From Cyclospora cayetanensis (lineage: Eukaryota > Apicomplexa > Conoidasida > Eucoccidiorida > Eimeriidae): 64,000 nucleotides of DNA. Where the stretch lies: the NCBI RefSeq assembly GCF_002999335.1, contig NW_020312546.1, positions 62,001 through 126,000 on the forward strand, written 5' to 3'. Numbering within the stretch: the stretch's first letter is position 1; the number at the start of each line of letters is the position of its first letter. The position numbers and the translations under genes were made by a program. Shown piece by piece: positions 25,151-36,585 of this stretch. The notes under the pieces are model-generated. The model was not told where the DNA came from. It saw only the letters and a program-made list of their open reading frames with translations, and did not search any database.

Positions 25151-26779
25151 ATTCTACGTACCCTAAAACTGCTGGTAACAGCATAATCTGATAGGAATTT
25201 CGGTATTACACCCAAGCAGCTCTTCTTGTTGCAGAGGAATCTCACCTGTCAAGCATTCGGAACCAGGGACTTGCAATGTAGTCAACTAGTTCCAAGGAGA
25301 CCCTTGCATTGAAGCAAATATTACCTGATAATTTTAATTGCTGATGTATTTATTTCCAGAGGTTCATGGGGGTCTGTATTGTGGGGGTTTGATTATACCA
25401 CGTTAGGCAGCACTGCACATTCCCGCCCCCGCGAATAAGCGCCGCCCGCTAGAATCATCTTTACGCGTCTTATTCGAAGGCAAAGGGATGCAGTGTACTA
25501 CAGGAGGTTTAGTCTACTGTTGTACCAAGAGGCCTACTATTACCCTTCATTGTACGATGGATCTTCGTTTGAAACCCCTTAGACAGGTGTCCCTTTTTAC
25601 AGTGTCAATAGAAAAGAAGTAGGGAAGGCTGATCCTGGAGCTCTACGATGCCGCTCACTAAGTTTATCCGACTAATCGCAGCGCAGCGGTAGAACTTGGC
25701 TAAGCCCTTGGCCACACTGCTGGCCTTTGGCTCGAGGGCAAGGTCACGAATTTTATTGGGCCGCGATGAAGAAACGTGTGCACCACCCGCACCACTGCAA
25801 TAAATCTCTATGTAGCAAATGTGACTTTTTGGTGGTGGTTTTCCGTAGATACTTTAGCCTCGTTCATACGCGGAAGACTTTGTAGAGAATAAGAGCCACA
25901 TCTATGTTAAAACACAGCGTCTTGTCGCTGTTCGATAGACGTTTGCGCCGTTGTAGTGGAACTAAAAGGCTAGGCTGCTATGTTTACCCATTCACACATT
26001 GCTGTAAGGGTAGCTAGAAAGGTGGCTTTGGCTGATCCAGGATTAACGAGCGAGCATCGTAATTATATTGTTCATGCATTGCAATGGACATTGGTAAATG
26101 AACCTAGTCGTAAAATAAGGGCGTCGGTGTTGGCAATAATAAAATTTTACAGGTGTTTCTCTCCATAGTTGCAGCATCCCCAAATAGGGGCGCTGCATTT
26201 GTGGCATGGCCAGCGTCATGTACATAACAGGTATAAATCTCAAATCACAGCTCCTGACAGTTGCATCTGGGCTGATATATTGAGGGCTTCATAGTATTCT
26301 GTGGGCAGGGGATGTCGCCTGTCACCCCGCGGCGGCTGACTGCATGTGCTGGATAAAACGCGCCTGAGCGAAGCGTTTTATCATCCATGCACAGTGGGAA
26401 CTGTGGGGTGAAGTATTTCTGCGTCAGCATCCGGATCAGCAATTGCCGCGCTCAAGTGGTGTCATTACCCTTGAAAGGTCATGTGATTCTGCAACACGAT
26501 CAACTCTACTCTGCAACAACTACCAAACCAGTGTTGCCTGTGGCGTACAAGCAGGGAGGAATGTGTGCTTCGGAGAAAGATTGCCTACCCTGTGGCTGTG
26601 TTGCGTCCCCACACATCTTGATTGCTTCCACCAACGATGCTGCCACGCTGATAGACTGACTGAGCAGCGCCACAGCCTGCAGCAGTTTACCCAATGATGC
26701 AGGCGGACGATGGATTCTGCCTACAACAAAGATTACATGTAGATGCATTGGTACAATTCTAAGGAGCGAGCGCAAAAGC
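25151..26779. other. No gene recognised
   Basis: Frames at 25980-26168 and 26387-26697 are short and without family signal. It forms the 3' flank of the minus-strand gene at 26780. Confidence 0.4.
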
Positions 26780-28072
26780 CTAAGCACAGCTTACATGTTT
26801 CTTGAAAGTATCGCTGGTAAGCGTGCCCATGGCTCGGTCCAGTGCTCCTTGCAGCATATCGGCTCCCTCTCGCTGCTCTCCAGCAATACCACTGCCCGCT
26901 AGGGCTCCAGAGTGCCACTCTGGAGCACTAAGACAACGTTGAACATTAGAGACGATCTCACAATTACCTGCCTCTTCATGGGTAGTCTTTGCTACGGGTG
27001 GAGAAGCCAGCGCTGCAGAGGTTGCAGAAAACATTGTTCCAACCCGTCTAAGAGCTGTCTTCACGACAGAGTATTCCGAAGAAATCGCATTTTTACTCTT
27101 AGTTTCGCTCCAGATCATGCCGCTGCTGACCATGACATCGTTTCCACTGTCATCAGTGGAGGATAAACAAGAGACATGCGGAAAGCAGCTCTTCTGGGGA
27201 TGCAGACCCCTGGAGTCTTGCTGCAGATGCACTTGTTCCTCTGCGGAACTGCTTGCAGTACAACCCGGTTGTTCATGGCACATTTTAAAGGCTGGATCTT
27301 GGTTTGTTGAAGCTTGGAGGAGTTGTATGCCTCTGAGTGGTTCTGCCTCATCCTCCTGCGTCGTTTTCGCCGCTTGTGCTGCCTCGGCAGCCCGCGCTGC
27401 CGCAGCTGCTGCACGTTCACCAGCAGCGGCTCTGAGTGCAGCCGCAACTCGGTGAGCCACCGAACAACTGTGAGGGCTGAGAAGTGCCTGAGACTCGTGT
27501 TGGTGCTGCTCCCATGCCTCTTCTGTTCTAGTGGCCAGCAAGTGCGAGGGAACATGGATGTGGTGCTGATGCCTTAGGGCGCCTTCACCCTTCTGCACAT
27601 ACAGAGCTTCATCTGGCTTCTCTGTCTTGGAGAGAGATGAAATTTCTTTTGGACTACCTTGGTTGATAGTAAATTCCGCTTCGGGTTCTCGTGGCTGCTC
27701 TTCTTCCAAAAAATGCGCGTCCTGCTGTTTTTCATTCGCTGAACTTTCTATCCCCGAGACATTTGGGAGCTGACCACGAACTTTCACCTGCTGATCATCC
27801 GGTGAGAGCTGCGCATGTAGCGCATCACCGCATTCCTCCGTTAGTCCGCTAGAGCTCGCAACTCCATTAGTAGGGCTGCCATGTGGTGTGGAAAGCTGAG
27901 CCCGCGTCTCACTTTTCGCCGCCTGAGAGTCAACCGTTATCGACACCTTTTTGAAATTCTGGGTAGGCCTGAGGGCGGCTTCGGCAGTGCGGTTACTACT
28001 TATCGCCCCGTTGCGTCGGGCAGTTGCTCCAGCTGCCCTACGCGGCAAACAAGCTGAGTTGTTTGCTCCCAT
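26780..28072 (-). CDS. Putative N-myristoylated low-complexity protein
   Basis: This is a single-exon frame of 430 residues with no recognisable catalytic domain. The N-terminus MGANNSACL has Gly2 and Ser6, as in N-myristoyltransferase substrates, and a Cys at position 8 that could be palmitoylated. In apicomplexans this combination often anchors proteins to the plasma membrane or inner membrane complex; such placement here is inference. The body is polar and rich in Glu, Ser and Gln, with a heptad-like Ala-rich stretch at about residues 211-238 (RVAAALRAAAGERAAAAAA and following) that may form a helix or coiled coil. Codon use and composition differ from the surrounding non-coding DNA. The start is the first ATG of the frame. 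Confidence 0.6.
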   Translation of the reverse strand: MGANNSACLPRRAAGATARRNGAISSNRTAEAALRPTQNFKKVSITVDSQAAKSETRAQLSTPHGSPTNGVASSSGLTEECGDALHAQLSPDDQQVKVRGQLPNVSGIESSANEKQQDAHFLEEEQPREPEAEFTINQGSPKEISSLSKTEKPDEALYVQKGEGALRHQHHIHVPSHLLATRTEEAWEQHQHESQALLSPHSCSVAHRVAAALRAAAGERAAAAAARAAEAAQAAKTTQEDEAEPLRGIQLLQASTNQDPAFKMCHEQPGCTASSSAEEQVHLQQDSRGLHPQKSCFPHVSCLSSTDDSGNDVMVSSGMIWSETKSKNAISSEYSVVKTALRRVGTMFSATSAALASPPVAKTTHEEAGNCEIVSNVQRCLSAPEWHSGALAGSGIAGEQREGADMLQGALDRAMGTLTSDTFKKHVSCA

Positions 28073-28106
28073 TTCATTGAATAATCACTGAAGATATCAC
28101 TAGCAC

Positions 28107-28499
28107 TTGCAAGCTATTGCTCCTCTGTCTTTAAATAATGGAGGGATTCCCATAAAAATGGCCGAAGACGATTCCGTTGCCTATCTCGAAAGTAGCAGGC
28201 TGAGAGGCGGGATTATTCGCAAGGGTGGAATGGATGTTGCTGAATTCCGAAGAATTAATGGCTTTGTATCCTTTAATAAAATTTATCTACGCTCATACAT
28301 TTTAGACATGACCTTGCTGACTCGCATCAGGCGATATCAGGCTTATGTGGATGCTGGTCGTCCGGGGGTGGTCTCGGAGAGGGGCGGTGCCTGGCAGCCG
28401 ATTTTTCTTTTGCTGCACGATGAGTCGTGCACGCAGAAACTTTCTATTACGGGAAATGTTGGGGTAACTGGATATCCAAAGACAATAATACATCTATGA
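28107..28499 (+). other. Possible ORF, head-to-head with the 26780-28072 gene
   Basis: The frame contains an ATG at 28158 and then about 113 codons (MAEDDSVAYLESSRLRGG...), of mixed, protein-like composition and with no recognised family. It begins only about 85 bases from the start of the divergent minus-strand gene. It may be a small gene, an orphan exon or chance. Confidence 0.2.
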
Positions 28500-31400
28500 G
28501 GGGAAATTCAAGCCGCGGTTCTTCGCATTTATGCTCTAGCTTTGACCACACTGTTGTGCATGCTAAAGAGTCGCGGTACTGCGACGACAGGCGGTCTGTG
28601 CAGGCGTTCTCTGATTAACATGTGCTTTCTCTCCACAATGGTTCGGTCAACAATCGCCTGTAGCATGTGGATTCGAGGAGCTTGTGTAATGAATGCATTG
28701 TGGACCACGTGAACGCTACCTTTGCAAGGCTCCAAGCATTGTTATGCCTTGGTCTAAAAAAGGAAATATCCGGTTCTCATCGATTGCATATGCTTGTAAC
28801 AGGTCAGATTACAATCAGGTAGAGACTTCTCGAGAAGTTTGCGTCCAGCTTCCACTTTACAGAATCATGGATTTATAGGTTTGTCGTTCTCATTTTATAG
28901 TTGTCACGAGCTAGGTTAACTTCACATTTTGAACTTATATTCTGTGCGGCCAAACTCACTAGGCCTTAACCGTGTACAAGATTTTGGAGCTATCAGAATG
29001 TGAGTCTCCTTCAACCGCTGCTGTGCTCTCAGTCATGTGGCCTGAGACCCTGTGGACTGAGGGGGCAAGGAAAAAGTGTAGCGGTCTAAGCTACAGTTAG
29101 TCACAATTCAATACGCTAGTTACATGTAATTTTAAAATGGTCAAGAGTTGACTAGCTGGTCTGGTCGTCCGTGCATCTTATGTTTTGCAGAGCAGCTTTC
29201 GCTCGATCCTAATCACAATGCTGTGTGCGCGTGCGCTAGCTGCAATGCGCGGCTAGCTGTGAATGCTCGGCGTTCCAAGAGAATGCAGCTATGTGCACCT
29301 AGCCCCGTGGGACAACTAAAAGGCGTGAGATAGAGGAAAAGGATCTTTTCTGGGAAAGGCTCAATAGCTTTGATCACTTTTATTTAGTCGGGAGTCAAAT
29401 GTCTCCCCAGGGGACTCTAGATTAAGCGTCAGAGGTAAGAGCACCTCAGGGCTCGATGCAGATGCCTCCCGCTTATCCACCGGCAGTGAACTCAGTTGAG
29501 TGTAACGTTTTCCTACAACATATGCTTGGTTTTGATCAAATCATGTAGTAGTTCGAAAATTTCGAGTCCGTGACAACAGTCTGGAGAATATTCTCTAACG
29601 ATAGAAAATGACTGTGGCGCAGCGACTGTGGGTAGGCTGTCCTGCAAGCTGATATTCATGTTTAATCTCAGATCTCCCTAAGGAGCCACTGTACTCTAGG
29701 CTTAGTAGAAACCTAATAATTACTTAGTGATCATCAAAAGAACTACCGCCTTCCCTTACCAGCAAACCCCAAACCTTAGATCTCGGTACTGACAGCTAGG
29801 TTCCACGTAGTTGCACACTGTAAGCACTCTAATTATTCGCAGCTAACTGCAGATAGCATCTAGCGCACGCGAATGTGACATTGCGTCTTTTTGCTCCGAG
29901 TGAACGCTGCTGTTCACGAATTCGGTCCTATAAAGGGACAAACAAATGGTTCGATACTTAGCTCTCTTGTAATTAAATATGACTAGTGCATAAAAATACA
30001 TTTAAGCTCAGCTTAGCCCGCTAAACCTTGTCCCAATTCAAATGTCGAGGCGTCTTGTTGCGTACGTGTACGCAGAGACCCACCACGTGCAGGACAGCAG
30101 AAGAGTTCTCCCTTGTCGCCACTGTCGAGGCATACAGAAACGCGAAAGTAGTGAATCTGAGAAATTTAAAGTGTGTCTCAACCGCTAAAGAGAACTCAAT
30201 ACGAAGAAAGGCAGACAGTATTTAGCAACGAGCAAGGAAGTAAATCAACGTGACCGCTGTACCGCAATGGCTAGTTGTCTAAACAACGCTGAAAAAAGTG
30301 TTTGCCTCATACCTCGAGACTCACAAACTAAATACATAGAGAGACTCATAGTACAGACTAGTTCAGCAGTATCTCCGCGTCTCACAAGGAAGTGCGTCCT
30401 TGTAAATACAGCGGATACAATAGGCGACTCCAAGGTACCAATGTAGAATCACCATACCTGAGAATGTCAGCGCACAAATGTAGTTATAGTAGCTACTTGG
30501 AAAATAATAGCCGAGAACTTTTCCGACAGCACTCATCTACGCACGAAACACAAGGGCTTGATGCTTGAAATGGGGGGAATATTTTGGTTTTCCAAGCTAG
30601 ACTTGAATACTCTCTACTGCACTGATAGTACATGTAAATGCGAGTAACCTGGCCTCTGAATAATTGTTTGTCTGCTCAGTTATTTGCTTTTTCGTAGAGT
30701 AGCATCAATTCGATACAAAAAGGTGCAATGTCACGAGCATATCCGCTTGATGTTACGTGCGGCTAGCTGTGTACACTTCAAGTGGCTGGAGGGTGTAGCT
30801 ACGCGAACTTTAGCTATTCCTTTTCTCTCTGTCTGAGCTATATGGGTTTGCGGGTAGAAGAAGGCAAAATTCATTTTGAGTAACGCTGAATAGCTCCATA
30901 AAGTTGTCTACGTTTGGAGAAAAGTGCCTCCACGTGGAGACCTTAGATGGAGCGTGATATTCAGCTGGCAAGCCGGCTTCTGTCGCTTCAGCACGTGCTG
31001 GGTCACTCTTAGTTTTCATTGCCAGGGGAACTTTCCTTCATACTAGTGCCGAAGAAAAAAAGATTATTAGATTACCATGTAACTTGAACAGGACCAAGCG
31101 ACTGTTGTGGGAAAACCTCGTATTTAATCGCATTTACAGCCAGTGAACAAGTGAGCACCAGCTGCATCGAACGCTGCGGTGCTGGCAGCACTAGTGATTG
31201 TTCCAAGGTCAGAGTAGGAACAACTTGAATCTAGACTTTATACAAACTCGATCGAATTTTATTGAGGCTTTCTCAAAAGAAGCCCGCATCCCTCTGCCCT
31301 CTACCCTCAGGGGTCCCACGTGAGGGAAGAGGGTCAACTAGGGCTCGTGCAGCTGCACTTTTAATACGCTCCGAGAATTCAGAGCCAGTTGCACCCAACA

Positions 31401-32067
31401 CATAGCGCATGCGTACACAACATTACGTCTTCTTGAAACGAGCTACCGATATTCTGGAATACACTGAATATATGACAGGCAAAGCGATTAGCCAATTTTT
31501 TGTGTAGTATAGTTATGGATAATGCAGGAAAAGTGTTTCAGTGTAGGTTCGCAAAAACGTACAGGCTCACAACGAGGTGCTATCCTGCCTGCCCGAGTAC
31601 TCCAGTACAAAGCCACAGATACACTTTAACATGATTTTGATGGGGTAAATGTGAATTGAAAGCTGTCAAGCGGGGATTACCTGCAGCTGGCGGAGCTGGT
31701 TACATTAAGAATAACGGTAGTTGGTGCGCATACCAACAAGTTGCCACTGGGCAGCCTTTGTATGTTTTCCTCATATAAAGCTAGCTTGCAAAATCTAGCA
31801 ATTGCATTACCCTACTTCATGAACGCACCATCTTCTCGTTTTACCACGAAATGCGTTGGGGCTGCATGCGCGGCAACGGTGGGGAGGCTGCCACCGCCTT
31901 GTGCAGCGTGCATCGTCTGCTGGGTGCTGCGTGCATGTTTCTAGCTGTGTTGCGGACAATAAGGTGGATTCTTTCCTTAGCTCCGTGCGCATCTGCGGTC
32001 AAAGTAGAGCTGTATTTATCTGATTTCCCCGTAAGACCGCGCCGCAGCATTTCCCAGCCCCCTGAAG
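28500..32067. other. No gene recognised; short diverged repeats
   Basis: Frames are short and AT/GC-balanced. Around 29215-29300 the words GCGCTAG.TGC and CTAGCTGTGAATGCTCG recur at 35165-35210. Around 31290-31360 a GAGGGTCA.CTAG block recalls 620-640. These look like scraps of dispersed repeats. The last few hundred bases must contain the promoter of the P1 gene, but no motif stands out. Confidence 0.4.
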
Positions 32068-32937
32068 ATGGCAGCCATCCCCACTTCTTCCCTCTCGGAC
32101 GGCCAGCGCCAGGAGCTGCTCTGCACCTATGCCTCACTAATTCTTTCAGACGAGGGCCTTGATATTTCAGCTGAGAATATCCAGAAGCTGATTACTGCCT
32201 CCGGGGGTTCTGTGGAATCTTACTTGCCCGGCCTCTTTGCTCGCGCACTCCAGGGGCACAAGATTTCGTAAGTCGTTTCCCCCGTGTTTTCTCATTTTGT
32301 GCTCTCTCAGTGTCGATTTGGTGGCTGCCGTTTCCTTTCGCTGTGCTGTTCCTTCCGAGCAACGAGCTGTGCGCAAATCAGCACACGTTTGTGCCTGTGC
32401 CGTTGTGGGGAGAGATGATAACATTGAAGGGCGTTCGGTTTTATTCCAGAAATCGCTGCGGCTCCTTGTTTGCTTGTTTCAATCCAAATTTACGCTATTA
32501 GCCAACTCAAGTACCTACGGCAGCGCCGCCTTGGCTTCTGCGGGATCTCACTGCTCAGTGGCTGCCAGTCCTTATTACGACAATTACCGTCATTCCTGTG
32601 CTGTGCTTTGTATTCTTATACAAAGTTCTCGACATGTTGAAATGTCCATGGAATCCTTTTGATCAAGACGCAATACCTCGTTATCTGTGGTAGATGCGCT
32701 GATATGGGCAGCCCGTTCATCTTGATTGATATGCCTTGTCTCCTTGTGTTGTGCTTTGGGGATTTTTGCAGGGATCTTCTCTCCGGTGCTGGCAGCGTCT
32801 CCGCTGTAGCTCCGGCGGCTGGTGCTGCTGCTCCTGCCGCTGGTGATGCTGCTCCTGAGAAGAGTGGCAAGGCCGCTAAAGAGGAGGAGCCAGAGGAGGA
32901 AGAGGATGCAGACATGGGCTTCTCCCTGTTTGACTGA
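32068..32937 (+). CDS. RPLP1: 60S acidic ribosomal protein P1
   Basis: Two exons, 32068-32267 and 32772-32937, encode 121 residues. The donor is a perfect GTAAGT and the acceptor TTTTTGCAG. The intron interrupts a Ser codon (phase 2) and restores KISDLLSGAG. The N-terminal domain has the P1 pattern (ELLCTYASLILSDEGLDISAENIQKLI), then an Ala/Pro/Gly hinge, an acidic stretch (EEEPEEEEDAD) and the universal stalk C-terminus ending MGFSLFD. P1 pairs with P2 and binds P0 to form the lateral stalk of the large ribosomal subunit, recruiting translational GTPases through its C-terminal tail. The length is normal for the family. The N-terminal form identifies P1 rather than P2. It sits at the border between the repeat-poor left part of the window and the repeat-rich right part. 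Confidence 0.97.
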
Positions 32938-35900
32938 GGGAGGAACTACACGTATTCTATCATCTTCGTAAACTGTCGAGTCTCATGTAGCCCTCGTTTA
33001 CTGTACATTGGCTGGAATTTCTGGCCTGTTTGGTTCGGAGGCGTGTGGGGATGCCCAGCAGTGGCAACGAGACGGGGAGGATCCTCTGACCGCTCTAGCT
33101 ACAAGCCGCTTAAGGAACCTAACGATTCTTCGGTTTGCCATCACTGCAGTGGCATAAAATCTCGGCGCGTATTAGTGCTGCTGTCGGTTTTTGGGCTACT
33201 AGGATTGGAGCAGACGAATCTTGGCAAAGCAGTAGTTTGTGGGAAGCTCGAGCCGCATCGGGGATGGGTATGCCTGATGACGCAGATCAGTGCTTTTTAC
33301 TGCGGCGACACTAGGCTGATTTACTAGGTTACGCTTTTGAAACGCCTCGAGGTGTGGGGTTGCTTTGTGTTCATCTGGGGTGTTGCGTGAATCTAATCTC
33401 GTCACAACGCCCTGCATGCTGCGGTGCCTTGCATTCCGGTGGCTGCTGTGGGAGCCAGCATAACGCATTGCGAATACTGCAAAGTGGGCGAAAGAATTCA
33501 CAAAAAAGCAGTTTTGGGAGCGCTGAGTCGCAAACACTGCAGAAGCGCGCCTCTGGTCCGCTCCTTCGTCCATTCGCCTCAGGGTGGTTCGTAATGATCC
33601 TTTAGAATTGGTGTGTAGGCGGGTCGAACAGTTGCGTCAGATGAGACAAACGAGCTTTGCTTCTCGATTCCTAGTGCTTCTTATGGCTACCCGTGTAGCT
33701 TTGGCATGAGCTAAGAATATTCACCCGACTGTATGAGCCGCGACTGATCCAGAGCAAGGGATGAGATGAAAGCTTTTGAATCTGTCGACATGGACGCTAT
33801 CCTGACATCTGGCAGTCGAGCACTAAACTCCAATTCCAGATCAGTCCAAATTCCCTCAGGGGCCAGATGGCCCCCCACCTAGTTTGAGGAAACCTGAACA
33901 GCATCAGTTGCTGGAAGCCTGGCACGACACCACATGCTCCTCTGTCGCGGCATGCATCGAAGGACAGGAAAATGATCGTGACAGCCCTTGCAGTGTACTA
34001 TGCAGCTCTTTGTGCCCCGAACGAACAGGATCACGTGTTTTGAGCCAACCATGGCCACTGCTGCCACTATTGATGTCTTCGCTGTTGTCACTCTGCCGTC
34101 ATTAGATCTCTCAGTCAAATCCTTTAGTAAGCAACGCTGCGGAACGAAGTTCCATTTTTCAGGCTACGGAGTTCTCGTGTTGCCTTGAATCACAGCAGGC
34201 CAGCATCATGCATTCCGGGGTTTGACAATAGTAGCTGATTCATGAGTGTCGGAAACACGACTCCCACATCTTTGAGAGAAACCGTGGATTACCGAAACAA
34301 GAGCGGTCGCTCGACACAACAGCATTTACCTATGCTGTCACGAAAACGCATGGGCAGCCACATTGGAGATGCCCCTAATATACTTTACTGTCACGTGTTA
34401 CTGCAGAAAGCTTCCAAGCTACCGAGCAGCTAGAGGGTTATCAAAGTTCTGAAAACTCTTCGTCAGCAACTATTAGGACGGATGATCCGTTTGGACAGAA
34501 AACGGTGACAATATTAAAAGAGCTGCCACTTTCTTGCCCCCATCACACCGCTTTTTTCGCACTGGGTACCGCTGCTCAGCTTGGGTGAGGCGCCAACAAT
34601 AATGAGCGATAAGTTGATGTGTTGGAGAGCCCGTATCCTCGTGAGAAAGAATGAAGCCCACTCCTATGCCACCAGCTTGTGATTGCTGGGAAGAAACGAC
34701 GTGTATTATTGGGTAGGACAAACAGAGGAGTTGTAACTTGCCCAACAAACGTCCTTGCAACAACATCAGCCTCCTCTGTCCAGCTCACAGGCAGCACTCT
34801 TCAAAGTGGATCAGTCAGACGCTCAGAGGTCTGTGTTATGTGGGCTTGTATCGGTAGAAGATGCAATTCCCGATAGCTTTTAAATGGGCTTGCTGGTGCG
34901 TGACGGCAAAGACTCTGCGTTGACTCTTTTTCTGCCAGATCCGGCACATTTACCATACTTCGTCTCTCGCTCAAGCCAACAATACTCTGCAAGAAATAAG
35001 ATACACGAAACGACAAGCTGATAGATCAATCCTTCACTATTCAAAGGGCAAGCTCCACTTGAACACATTTTACTACACTGATCATTGACTAGCCTGCTTG
35101 TTCGTATATGTCGTCTGTTACAAAGTACTATTCTCTTCACACAAGAAGACTCAAATTGTGTGCGTGAGCGCTAGATGCTGTATGCAACTAGCTGTGAATG
35201 CTCGCAGTGCTTAAAAAGTGCGTCCCTGTGCCCTCCAGTCAGGAAATCTGAGAGCCTTGTGCAAGACACGACGACCTTTCTCCTACGAAAGCCTCATCAA
35301 CCTTTGTGGAGCTACGCTGACCCTTGCTGCCTTCCTCTCCTCATATTGGAATTCTGGCCGTAAGGGGTAGAGGGGAAATGAAATTGCGTTTTTTGGAGAA
35401 CACCCAGTCCCCTCCCTTTTCAAGTCTGCGTTGAATCTGATATCAAGTGCCTCTCTGTGGAGGCCTTTGAAAGAGCCGTACAAACCTGAGAGAGTGAGGG
35501 AAGGGAGAAGGAGGAGGGAGCTCTTTTGGCTGGAGACTTCATGACTGGAATAGGGTAGGCCTAGGGTTGGAGTTTGAAAGTACCTCCTTGAGGTATGGGC
35601 ACCCTCGGTAAGTACTTTGGTGAAGGGCGCTGCATGATGCTACTTCAGTTTAATCTGCTCTTATGACTTCAGGGAAGTGCAGCAGCCACTAATGTACTCC
35701 TGTGAACGACGCGAAGGACCTATCTCAGAGGGCTGCACGGGGCATGGAGAACCAGGCGAATGATACATTCTTATCACCGAAAGGAAACGCTTCCCACAAT
35801 TCAGGTAACGCTGCCTGTGTTTTCATTGAATATCTCCAAGAGAGGATTGTCTGCGGGGGATTGTTGGGTTCTCTCTAGCGCCTCTAGATGCGACAGGGCG

Positions 35901-36585
35901 TGCTCGTTTCCAGCATGAACTAGTCAGCCGCAAGTTTAGCCTGGCTCCGTTGAAAGCAAAGAATAAAATAGCCAGGAAAAAGATACAATAGGATTCTTTG
36001 AAACGGGCACAGAGTTCGCAGTTCCGGATGGCTTTGTGGCTGCAGCAGCCAGAGAGGCGCCACGGGCCCTTTGCTGGGAGATGAGCACAAAATGTGTCGC
36101 TGCAAAGAGGCGAATTGGGGAGTACAGCACGTCGTAATGAGAAGACAGAATCGATCGCAAGGGGTTCTTAGGCTACAAACTGCACCCTAAACTGCGGCAG
36201 GCAGAAGTCTTGTTATTGCCGCGATCCACGAAGCCGCTGCGGTCGCTCAGTAGGCACCATCCATTTGCAGCTCCTCTCCATTTGAAATGGAGATCTATTC
36301 CTTGGTGTGGAGCTTCAGTTTTAGTTGCGTCATATATGTATGCTTGCTTAACGGTAAGAATCCCCCCGATTCCGAGTAAGACACTTCGTGGAAGGCAACG
36401 GCAGCCCCTCCAGCAACATTGGATTTTATTTCAGATCGACTTCAAGAGAAGGCAAAGGCTTCCCTTCAAGGCGGTTCTGGAGCGAGTACACGCACAGCTC
36501 TTTGTACTGCTGGCTTTGCTCGAGCCGCTGGCGAGGAAGTCGGTGGCTGCAGCAAAAAGGCCTTGATCATGAAGAAGACGCAGGC
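32938..36585. other. No gene recognised
   Basis: Only short frames without family resemblance follow the P1 gene. A scrap near 35165-35210 repeats words seen near 29215-29300. A frame upstream of 36586 stays open to 36388 and could be 5' coding sequence of the next gene, but it has no ATG before 36586. Confidence 0.4.
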
